Source of the DNA: Eupeodes corollae
Lineage: Eukaryota; Arthropoda; Insecta; Diptera; Syrphidae
Direction of reading: 5' to 3'
NCBI RefSeq assembly: GCF_945859685.1
Contig: NC_079147.1
Span: 302,000,485 to 302,064,484 of the forward strand
DNA: 64,000 nucleotides
Positions 22,480 to 31,918 of this stretch are shown here, one piece after another (positions within the stretch are counted from its first letter, which is position 1; every line of letters begins with the position of its first letter). The position numbers and the translations under genes were made by a program. The notes under the pieces are model-generated. The model saw only the letters and a program-made list of their open reading frames with translations. It was not told the origin of the DNA and made no database searches.

Positions 22480-23007
22480 ATTTCTTTTTTATTATAAAGT
22501 TTGGACTTTGACATTATTTGTAAAACACTGCATCATTTTAATGACCACCACGCGAATTGTTGCAAGCATCGATTTTTGTTAGGTAATTTTTTACCACTTT
22601 TTGACACATATTAGGCGTTATCTCAGCCATAAATTGACGAATGTGGGTTTTTAACACGGTCTTTCGCATAGCCTCACAAAAAAAAGTCCAGCGGTGTCAA
22701 ATCGCATGATCACGATATCGGGATGAACAGAAATTACGCCGCTCGGAAATGTCTCCACCTCTGGGAAAAAACGCCTTTCTTCAATTACTTTAGGATTCTT
22801 ATAACCACAAATACGAAAGTTCTGTTTATTAACATACCCACCGAATGTGAAATGTGGTTCGTCGCTGAAAAACTTTTTTTGTCGAAATGTCTCTGTCCAC
22901 CGGTAGTTGTTCAAGCACCCATTTGACGTATCTACGATGTTCTGATCAACCAGCTTCAGCTGTTGTGTGAACTGGACTTTATATGAAAGGAGGTGCACTT
23001 TCACTTA
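22480..23007 (-). pseudogene. Tc1/mariner-type transposase, C-terminal half, internally deleted
   Basis: Minus-strand frame 23004-22651 reads LLSYKVQFTQQLKLVDQN, then KKFFSDEPHFTFGGYVNKQN and RICGYKNPKVIEERRF. This matches the segment with the first catalytic Asp (in FSDE) of a Tc1/mariner-superfamily transposase group common in insects. The frame then jumps to a short CDLTPLD-like stretch and GYAKDRV (other frame). The region holding the second catalytic Asp is missing. Downstream to about 22530 the frames still show the C-terminal cysteine/glycine motif typical of this group (CQKVVKN- and GGH-like residues). The N-terminal half continues at 23290-23530 beyond a SINE. Inactive. Confidence 0.75.
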
Positions 23008-23290
23008 TAAATAAATAAATTGGGTGGCGCAACAATCTGTTGAAAACTAGGGCCTAGTGACTTACAACTATCAACCATTCCTATGTGCAAGTACTGTTCT
23101 CCGGGATGAAGGGACTTACAGTTTTGAGCCGAATCTGAAAGGCTCATTTGAGAAAGCACTGTTCATGACAAGAGCTACTCTTGGAGAATTTGTCAATTCC
23201 TCACAAGAGGCAGTACCCATGAAAAAAACTTAAGATGGCATAGGCAGGGATTGAACCGAAGACCGACACATTAACCATTATTCCACGCTT
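23008..23290 (-). repeat. tRNA-related SINE, copy 3, inside a transposase remnant
   Basis: On the minus strand it has an A-box-like GTGGAATAATGGTTAATGTG head near 23288 and a B box (GGTTCAATCCC near 23248). The body is shared with copies 1 and 4. The 3' end is GCGCCACC (complement of 23023-23030) with an ATTTATTTATTT tail (23008-23021). It lies between the two halves of the Tc1/mariner-type transposase. Confidence 0.85.
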
Positions 23291-23530
23291 ACTTGGCATA
23301 GTGGTACGAGCAAAACGATAACCAATCCAGTCTCTTAAAATTTTTGTCTCCTAAAGCACGATCTGTGGCTGTCGAAGACTCATCATTTTTGTAGGAGATT
23401 TTAACAATTTGTATGCAATGTGCGATAGTGTATCGATCTATTTTCATAAATGTCAGACTTTCAAATGATAACAAAAAAATTTGTTTAACAACTTGGTTTG
23501 ACAAATGCTGAAATCCAGCCCTATTCTTTT
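23291..23530 (-). pseudogene. Tc1/mariner-type transposase, N-terminal piece
   Basis: Minus-strand frame includes AHCIQIVKISYKNDESSTAT followed by DRALGDKN. This is the start of the helix-turn-helix region (pattern: VKIYYQN, then S..AT.RAL) of the same transposase group as 22480-23007. About 80 residues between the two pieces are missing at the SINE junction. Fragment; inactive. Confidence 0.65.
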
Positions 23531-23540
23531 GAAACCGCAA

Positions 23541-24020
23541 ACAGAATAACCAATCTCTTTAAAAAGGATGTAAGAAAGTTTGTATTATTTAATTCTGTGA
23601 AAAGTGTTATTGAAAGCTTTGAAATTGGTACATTTTTTAAGGTCAAACATTAGCAGACAATCATTACGCCACAAGAATACCGGAAAATTCATAAAGGTTG
23701 CGCCACGGTTAATTATTCAGGAGATGACGTATTCGACTGGAAACGTTCTACGATGGACTCTATTCGCCCAACTGGTACCTGACACTTTACGTTCAATGAA
23801 TCTAAGAGATTAAATTTTATCTAGAAGCATTAGTTGGGCTATTTTAGTCCGCGGTGAACAATACTACTTGCCCGACATAGGAGCTACGAGATCTGTTAAA
23901 AAAAAGAGGCTGGGATGCGACCCACACTGATAACTTCCCTGTCTGTCGATTTGTCTTGCTTAAAAGTTTGTCTATATGTACTCGTATCAATTTTTAACAA
24001 ATTTGCGAACTATTTTTGGT
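23541..24020. other. Unassigned DNA
   Basis: A short plus-strand frame at 23604-23813 shows no recognisable motif. No other signal seen. Confidence 0.35.
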
Positions 24021-24029
24021 AGATTTTAT

Positions 24030-24650
24030 TTTTTATGAAAAAACGGACTGTTGGATTTTTATATAAAATTTACTGAATATCGAAAACAATATTTTCTGTG
24101 AAAAGAAACAAGTTTGAAGCCAATATTTTTAAATTTTTGAAAAGCTATTTGTGTCGAAAGTGAATTTTTACCAAGTTTTAGTATTGTTTTTTTTTAAGAG
24201 TTTTATTTTTTTTTTAAAAACTGTCAATTCGATTTTTCTCAAAATTTGTCCTAATGTTGAAAACAATATTTCTTATAGGTAAAAACTAGTTAGAAGCTAT
24301 TTTCTCAAATTTTTGAAAAGATATTTGAGTAAAAATCATTTTTTACCAATTTTTGTTCGGTTTTTAATTTTTTGTAAGAAAACTGTCGATTCGATTTTTT
24401 TTAAATTTTATTGAATGCTAACAACAATATTTTTTGGAAGATAAAAGTAAATTAAAGCCAATATCTCAAAGTTTTGAAAAGATATTTGAATCGATATTCA
24501 ATTTTTACCAACTTTGAGTAAAGTTTTTTTTAGATTTTGAATTTTTATAAAAAAAAAACTGTCAATTCGATTTTTCTCAAAATTTTATCAGATGTCAAAA
24601 ACATTATTTTTTGTTGTACAAAATTGTTTGGAAATCATATTTTAATTGTA
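24030..24650. repeat. ~170-bp tandem repeat, about 3.5 diverged units
   Basis: The marker ACTGT(C/T)(A/G)ATTCGATTTTT-like segment recurs at 24047, 24220, 24382 and 24558, giving spacings of 173, 162 and 176 bases. Each unit also carries AACAATATTTTTT and TTTTTGAAAAG(A/C)TATTTG. Units differ by many substitutions. A related unit starts near 63880 at the window end, so this is a dispersed family rather than a unique array. Confidence 0.85.
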
Positions 24651-24654
24651 AAAT

Positions 24655-25014
24655 TTGTATTTCGACTCTAGGGACCTTGAAACGTCGATAAATGGCAAAA
24701 TTTTTAATTTGACAAATCGAACCCATTACAATAACTTCCTATATGAAGTTAAAAACAGATTTCAAGGATGGAGGCTTGCGGAAAAGTTGAAAGATGTCTT
24801 CAGTTTGTTAACTAAACACTATGGAGAAGACTGGAGGTCCATCGAAGAGCTTAAGTTCTATAAAAATATAGAAGCCGTTAATAATTTAGGGCTCATGGTG
24901 AACAATGACCATACCCCTTATATGAGCCTCAACCAGTTTTCGACGAAATTTGTGTTTGAAAAAATTAATAATATTTGCATTCCAACCCACAATGCCTCTC
25001 ACCAGTATTTTTAG
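24655..25014 (+). CDS. Unrecognised 119-codon ORF beside the tandem repeat
   Basis: Open plus-strand frame with balanced composition, containing FNLTNRTHYNNFLYEVKNRF, then LAEKLKDVFSLLTKHYGEDW and NHDDHTPYM-like residues. No signal peptide, membrane segment or zinc motif. I do not recognise the family. The composition looks more protein-like than the neighbouring frames, so it may be a fragment of a transposon or viral-like gene. No intron boundaries or partner exons were identified. Confidence 0.35.
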   Translation: MYFDSRDLETSINGKIFNLTNRTHYNNFLYEVKNRFQGWRLAEKLKDVFSLLTKHYGEDWRSIEELKFYKNIEAVNNLGLMVNNDHTPYMSLNQFSTKFVFEKINNICIPTHNASHQYF

Positions 25015-25120
25015 TATTGTTACTTAAACAAAAAATAAAAATGAAGTTTTACCTTCATAAAATTAAGTTTTTATTTGCAACTATTTTTTATTTTAAATTG
25101 AAATCCAGAAGTAATTTTCG

Positions 25121-25317
25121 AAACCCATTTTATCCATATTTCTTTTTTTTACCACTGAAAACTAAAACCCTCAGATCACAATTTCTAAACATTTACTGTG
25201 AAGGATCCCAATTCGAACAGTCCTGAAAACCAAAAAGTTATAAAAAATGTGTCGTTTAGGAGATATAAGTTTTTTTTTGATTTAATCGAAATCACTAAAA
25301 GTGGATAAAATGGGTTT
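25121..25317. repeat. Inverted-repeat pair, possible small MITE
   Basis: AAACCCATTTTATCCA at 25121-25136 is the exact reverse complement of 25302-25317. The 165-bp spacer is AT-rich and non-coding. Outer bases also partly pair. Size and structure fit a short non-autonomous DNA transposon, but no target-site duplication was identified. Confidence 0.45.
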
Positions 25318-25329
25318 TGATTTTGATCA

Positions 25330-27575
25330 ACACACAGTCAGAAGTCCAAGCTGATAGGCCCGAAACGATGAATAGCTGGAAAAGCAACATTGGCTGCTTT
25401 AATGCCGGTTGACGATCGCAAATGTTGGATAAGTCCAAAACATTCGAGGCGGTCATATCCCAAAAATAATATTTAAATTAGTATGCCAAAAGATCAGTAA
25501 ATTTGATATCCAGTTTTATTTTATTTCAAAGTTGTGTACCTCTCAAAAACCACCCCTTCTTAATTCCTATAAGTCGCATGTAAAAATCAAACCTTTTTAA
25601 TTTTGGGAACGAATGAATGGAGAAATAACTCAATTTGGTGCTGATATTTTCTTCAATTTATTTGCAATAACCCAAAATCAATTAACGTTAACGAAAATCA
25701 CTTTTTAAACAGATATCTTTCAAACAACTTGACGTTCAATTTACTTTGTCGTATTTAAAAGGAATATTCAACAAAAAAACAATTCAATTCTATTGGATTA
25801 TAAAAATCTCATTAAATCCAATTTAATTTCCACATTTATACATCGTTTCATTTCTTTTGTCTGCAATAAAGTGCTTCTTAACGTCTCTTGTCTCGAAGGA
25901 TAAACACATCACGGCAAAACAAAAAATACATAAAAGTCAATCGAATTCAAAACCACAAGGGAGTATTTGACTTTGATTTGCCTTAAATCGCGCCAATCTG
26001 TCGAACATATATAATATATAGAGGGGTAAAGGTAGATATAGGTAAATATATTTCGATTTCGAAATACAAAATCCCACAAAAACAACAGACATAATAATTT
26101 AAAGAAAACAACAACAGCAGCATCATTGAAAAATCAACCCCTAACACCATCCATGACATTGATGATCCCCATGTACGACTAGATACATACATACCTACCC
26201 CAATATCGCGAGCGAGCATCCTGTCTCTCTAAAAACCACCTGCATCCAGCATCCAACATCAGCATCAGGCACAGTCGTCAGAGGCGTTCGTGAAAACGGG
26301 AAGAGCTCCACACTCCAAAGTAACAAAGATCCAAACGAGAAAAATAGAACGACTTTTGTTTATATTTTCGATGTAAAAGAGTACCGCTGTCTATACCTAC
26401 CCCTACCTGATCTAACGAGAGAAAACACCCCTTTGGGGCGCATATTTTGTTCTACGAAAAGTGATTAAATTCGTTTATAGGATTTGTGGCAACGTCTTTT
26501 GTCGCTCACGCCACGTTCAGCGTTATGCCATGACGGTGCGAGGCGGTGCACGGGTATTACCGCGCAAGGCAATAAAACAACATAGCCGCAGGGTTGCATA
26601 AAAACATTCAGAATTCAGAATCCTGCCAAGTTCCATATACGAGTAAAAGCTCGCTCGAATCCCAAATCCTTGCGCCTCAGATTCAACCGAACAACTCATC
26701 CACCCGCACTACCGCACCGCATTGCCCCTAAATGCATGAAACATGATGAATCGTTGTCATTCGCTTTTGTCGTTTATCGTTTATTTATACGTAACTGGAT
26801 GTTGGCGGTAGGGATAATCACCTTTGATGTCACCTAATTGCGATTTGGCTTCCAGCCTTTCGTGTATACGGTGGTGGAACTGGAACTGGGAATGGGGAGC
26901 GTGAAGGTCCTCACGCGTCGTCCTTATATTTGTACATCACACACACGATATCTACACACATCCGCGTTCCCGTACTCAGACAAATCAAATAATAAAAATA
27001 AAAACGAGTATGAGAACGAATTTGATTACGTTGACATCGTGTAAGCTTTTATCGGAGACGAAAATGCCTTTTTACTTTTTAATGATCTAATTTCATAAAA
27101 TGGCACACATAAGTGCTGGATTGGTAACTGCCGTGCAAATATTCATGTACGAAGGGAAGGCATTCCTTTTGGTGCCGTGTTTATAGCAATTCGGTATCGG
27201 TATAGGCTTTTAAGGACTTTTATAAAGATGTGTATATGCCTCCTGTTTTACATTATAAGCTGTGCAGCAGCGGCAGCGCGAAGGCACTGGGAAGAGTAAA
27301 AATAATAGCGTAATCAACTTTAAGTAGATGATAAAAGAAAAAAGATAAAAAAGGAGGCTTGCAATTTTTAATGGTTTCTTTAAATTATTTAAAGAAACAA
27401 AAAAATTGGTAATGGTATCCGAGATCCTTTCTCTGGAGTATGGCTACATATAGTTTGATAATATAATTTCTTTTTTTTTAAATATTGGCACTGAAGCAAA
27501 GGTTGCTATTCTTAATTTTTGTTTAAAACATTAAAGTGTAAAATTATGGTTTTTTAAGTAAAAATATATAAATCT
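25330..27575. other. Unassigned DNA, one GC-richer island
   Basis: No recognisable gene. The block 26480-26620 is richer in G and C than its surroundings and contains CGCTCACGCCACG and CGGTGCGAGGCGGTGC, which stands out as possible regulatory or exon-flank sequence. No splice-bounded ORF could be supported. Confidence 0.35.
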
Positions 27576-27579
27576 ATGA

Positions 27580-27776
27580 TTAATAATAATTAGGTGGCGC
27601 AAAAGTTCATGAAGAACCAGGGCCTAGTGACTTACAACTCTCAACCATTCCTGTGTCCGAGTACTGTTGTGAGGGATGTAAGGGACCTGCAGTTTTAAGC
27701 TGAATCCAAACGGCAAATTTCAGAAAGCACTTTTCATGACAAAAATTACTCTTTTAGGATTTGTCAATTCCTCCTT
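27580..27776 (-). repeat. tRNA-related SINE, copy 4, 5' half missing
   Basis: Shares the tail end and body of copies 1 and 3: GCGCCACC complement at 27593-27600, GGGCCTAGTGACTTACAACT near 27621, then TTTTCATGAC and GATTTGTCAATTCCTC. It stops at 27776 where the 3' end of the RNase H LINE begins. The tRNA-like head is absent. Confidence 0.8.
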
Positions 27777-27784
27777 CCTTGCAT

Positions 27785-30690
27785 GGTAGGTAGGTAGAAA
27801 TGGCGATCTCAAGGCAACCTAGCCTGAGATCCAATTAGCGCTGTAGTGCGCCGTTTTGATACCAAAAACTCGTTTGACCTTTGATTGAAAGGGATAGATT
27901 TATAAAGAAGCTTCATAGCGATTGTGTTAGAGTCATTTTGTCGCATTGAGAAAAAAGATTAGGTCTCTAATCTTTGTCTGAGATAGCTCATCAAGTTCGT
28001 GAAAGAATGCTTTACCAAAGTATTTCATTCTAGTGTTTGCCAAAGCAGGACATTTGCAGAGGAAATGGATTATGCTTTCACTTTCTCTTTGGTCACTACA
28101 TCTACGGCAAAAGGTGTTGTAGGAGATTCGCAACTTCTCAGCATGAACTCCTATAGGGCAATGTCCGGTACAAACCGTAACCGCAAGATCGTTTGTACGG
28201 GTTTTATTATAGGTGGGCCTTATCTTCCTAGATATAATGCAGTTGGGTAAGTTGCTCCACCTTCGGTTTGATTCAGTTTGGTAGATAGAATAAGATTTTA
28301 CCCTTCATAGCACCAAGAGGAATGTTAACCATTTCCGCAAGTGAGCTATGAAGCTCCGATCCTCGTCAGCCCGTTCATTTCCCACGATACCAATATGGCC
28401 CGGAACCCAGATCAGGGTGACACCGAGGTTAATATTCAGGCTCGCAAGCTCATCGCGACATTGGTGGACCAATTTAGATGAGGATATGGCCGAGTTAATG
28501 GCTTTGCCTCCCTTATTGCCAGCAGTTCAGCCTGAAAAACGCTAGCAAAGTCAGGAAGCCTAAAGGACTTGGCTACATTTAGGGACTCAGAAAAGATCCC
28601 AGAACCAACTCCGCACTCCATCTTTGAGCCGTCAGTAAAGATGGTTGTATCGACACGATGTCATCCTCCCAATCTTCTCTGGATGGGAAAATAACCTTAA
28701 AACCCTTACTAAGGTTCAAAGTAGGAGTGCAGTACTCAGTGTCTACCAAGATAATATCTGAGGGAATCAATTTCGTTTCGTTGCTATGACCATAAGGTTT
28801 TGGCAACCAGCTATTTGATTCCTTCAGCCTAATAGCGCTGCAGGAAACTATGTATTTAATAAAAACGTCGATTGGTAGAAGATCCAAAATAACGTTTAAG
28901 GCGTCCGTTGGGCAAGTACGCATGGCCCCTGTGGTGCCCACGCAAGCTGTTCTCTGAACCTTCTTTAGCTTATTAATATTATAGGCTTTGCTAAGAGCAG
29001 GCCACCACACAATCGAACCATATGTTAAGATTGGACGTACTACGGCTGTGTACGACCATAAAATCATCTTCAACTGAAGTCCCCACTTTTTGCCGAAAGT
29101 TTTGCTGCAGGAGTGGAAGGCAACACAGGGCTTCTTATTCCGTACTTGAACATCTATTTTCCAGTTTAGTTTAGGGTCGAGTATAACTCCCAAATATTTT
29201 GCACTCGAAGACAATGATAGGATTTGACCGTTGAGTCGAGGTAGCGTGAAGGGCAGTACTTTAGTTTTGGTGGTAAAAAGCAACAGTTCAGATTTACTTT
29301 GGTTAACTCCTTGTCCACAACTCGTGGCCCAGTTGCTAACGTTCTTCAAAGCTGACTCCGTGATTTCACTTATCCCACAGGTGTGCTTTCCTGACACCAA
29401 TAGCACCAAATCATCCGCATAGGCTACCGCCTTCACTCCACATCTCTCTAATTTAACGAGAATTGTATTCATGACCAGAAGTCATAGAAGAGGCGAAAGG
29501 ACATCACCCTGTGGTGTTCCCCTACTCACGTGTTTTGTTGCGATTGTAATGCCTAGAGCGGCTCGAATCTTCCTACCAAAGACCATGGAAATAATTCATT
29601 CTCGAATGAAGTCTTCTACACCGAACTTAACGAACGATTCTTCTATGGATTCGGTAAGGACGTTGTTAAAAGCATGTCTAGGAAGGTGGCAAGAGTAAAT
29701 TCTTTATAATGGATTGTTTGTTCTACAGTACGCACTACCTCATGGAGGGCAGTCTCCGTAGATTTGCCCTTAAGATAAGCATGCTGAGAGCTTTTCGAGA
29801 GGTCGTCCAACTAAGATTTCTTTAATTTTGTAATCAAGAATGCGCTCCAAGGTTTTAAGCACAAAAGATGTTAAGCTTATTGGTCTGAAATAATTCGCGG
29901 ATTCGTTACCTCGCCTACCCACTTTCGGGATAAAAACTACTTTGACCTGTCTCCACGACATGGGCACATGTTTGAGAAGGAGACATCCTTTGGTAATTTG
30001 TTCCAGCCATTGAGCTGCCACATCATGCAACTTTTGAAGCATAACTGGCAGTATGCCATCCATGCCTGGGGATTTATATGGTAAAAAGTATTGATGGCCC
30101 ACAAAATATTTTCTCTGGTTATAACGAAATTGACTTGCTCCACATGAGCTACGTTTAGCTCTGTGGTTTCAAGCGATTCGGGGTTATCACTCTCGCAACT
30201 CGGAAAGTGCGTCTTCATCAGTAGCTCAAGAGATTCGGCTGGAGAGGGTCCAGGTTCCATCAGGCTTTTTTAGAAATGAAGGATTACAAGGTTCCTTCGA
30301 TAAAACTTTGCTGAGCCTTGCGGTTTCCTTTATGTCTTCGATTGATTGACAGTATTCTCTCCAGCCTTGTCTTTTAGCTGATGACAGGGCTTGCTTTTAA
30401 ATTCGGTAAGTTTCTTAGTTTGGAATTAGCAATTTGACTGAATTTCTTCCAGTCAGTTCTTTTGAGATTTCTATAAGGCGGAGGGTTTTTCGACTCGAAA
30501 TTAATTTGAAAAAGAATACACTTGTGATCCGAAAACGAATTCAAAGGGGACACTCTGCAATTCTCTACTAATAAATTACGGTTGTTTACTAAAGTTACAT
30601 CAAGAAGCACATCCTCCCATCCATCATAATTTAACGAGCTCGGGGATGCCGTGCATACCAAAAATATAGGGAAAAAAACTAACATCCATC
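27785..30690 (-). mobile_element. LINE with RNase H domain, minus strand, decayed
   Basis: Minus-strand non-LTR element from the endonuclease end to the 3' UTR. The endonuclease C-terminal piece is at 30685-30374 (VSPLNSFSDHKCILFQI). Reverse transcriptase pieces follow at 30260-29770 (YKSPGMDGILPVMLQ; KVVFIPKVGRRG; FRPISLTSFVLKTLERI). Then GTPQGDVLSPLL and a TGA, where relatives have Trp, precede an open 297-codon frame (29472-28579). That frame begins with the palm VAYADDLVLLVSG and continues into the thumb (YGSIVWWPALSKAYNINKLK). RNase H traces follow (SVFQAELLAIREA, about 28540-28500), then a C-terminal CRRCSDQRESESIIHFLC stretch (28105-28050). The 3' end carries CTACCTACCTAC-like short repeats at about 27795-27785. 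Confidence 0.85.
28579..29472 (-). pseudogene. Reverse transcriptase palm-thumb frame of the RNase H LINE
   Basis: Longest surviving open piece (297 codons) of the LINE at 27785-30690. It starts internally at a Met in the reverse transcriptase core. Motifs: AVAYADDLVLLVSG with the catalytic ADD intact (about residues 15-28), SAKYLGVILDPKLNWKI (thumb), RPILTYGSIVWW and NKLKKVQRTACVGTTGAMRT. It ends near the expected connection to RNase H, where a frameshift occurs. The upstream half is out of frame or stopped, so this is not an independent gene. Confidence 0.8.
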
Positions 30691-31003
30691 CATAATGCTA
30701 GACAAAAGGCAAATTCAAACAGAGCTATTGTGGAAGATTGAATTTATAAATTCACAAACACCAATATTTCAGTCGCTGATAAGGCAAAAAGCTATATACG
30801 AAATACGAATTCTCAGAAGCAAGTACTTAATAATAGGCAGGAAAAAGGAACGAATTTTTCAATGAAGCTAAAAATCTGTTCAACATCTCATTTAAGGATC
30901 TTTTGGTCAAAATAAGACAATTTTGGCCAACATACCAACAATTACAAAGTAAGGAGGAAAAAATGTTTTCTTACCTTAACTTTGTAGCTTCTATTGTAAC
31001 ATA

Positions 31004-31900
31004 ATGATGGATAATTTCAATTTAAAAATAATGTCGATAAATTTGAATTCTACAATTTCAAATGCAAAAAGAGTAGCTCTGTTAGATATCTTAAAAAATA
31101 AAAAACCGCATATGTCTTTCTTATCGGAAACTTGTTTATCATCAAAACACAAACCGTCTTTTGACGGTTTTAATATAATACGTAATGAGGAACGGTAATA
31201 CTTTTTAAAGTTCTGCTCAGTTCCTTTCCAAAATAATAAGTTTTCAATATGTCTGGAATCTATTTCGTCCCAGAATTCTAATGGTTCAATACAACGTTTA
31301 ATTGTTGGTTGTATATATATACCATCAAATGCTGGTAATAGTTTTTTTTATTTTTTTTTTTTATTCCTTAATTGGTAGTTATGATGCAGCTTTAATTGGA
31401 GGTAACTTTAATGCCCGTCACACAGCCTGTGGTGACAGAGTTTGTAATAATAATGGAAATCTGTTCCACAATTGGTTTTAAAACGGTCCCTGCTTGAATC
31501 TGGATATAATTCGTTCTGATGGTCCAACATATCCAAGAACGTCCTCGTATCTAGACTTTTTCATTATTACATCAACAATATGCGTTGCTAACAATGTCCT
31601 AGGTTCCTCAAGCACCCCAATATGTAAAATTTTTCCAGTTGTTTCAGTTCACTACGGAATAGTCATAGAAATAATTCTTAAAAAATTCCTTCCGGGTTTA
31701 ACACCTCCAAACACCTACAGGAGTTTTAAAACACAAACTGGTATGCCTTAAGACTTAGGCTCCATTGTATTATATTGTCTTTGAACATACTTGATGAAAG
31801 AAATGTATCTAACATCGAAATAGATTCGTATATAAACCAATTAAATATGATCATAACATCAAATGTTGAATTACACTCAGTTGTAGTCTGTCCTCAAGAC
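31004..31900 (+). mobile_element. LINE endonuclease fragment
   Basis: Starts with an open frame 31004-31198 reading NFNLKIMSINLNSTISNAKR and PHMSFLSETCLS, the N-terminal motifs of an AP-type LINE endonuclease. After stops and a poly(T) insertion near 31347-31362 it continues with LEVTLMPVT-like residues (a degraded GGDFNA region), SDGPTYPRTSSYLDFFII (31509-31566) and a VVSVHYGIVIEI stretch (a degraded SDHxPV site) near 31640-31675. No reverse transcriptase follows; the element is cut off before the repeat block at 31919. It is a different family from the minus-strand LINE just upstream. Confidence 0.7.
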
Positions 31901-31918
31901 TAAAAATTTCATTCTATA

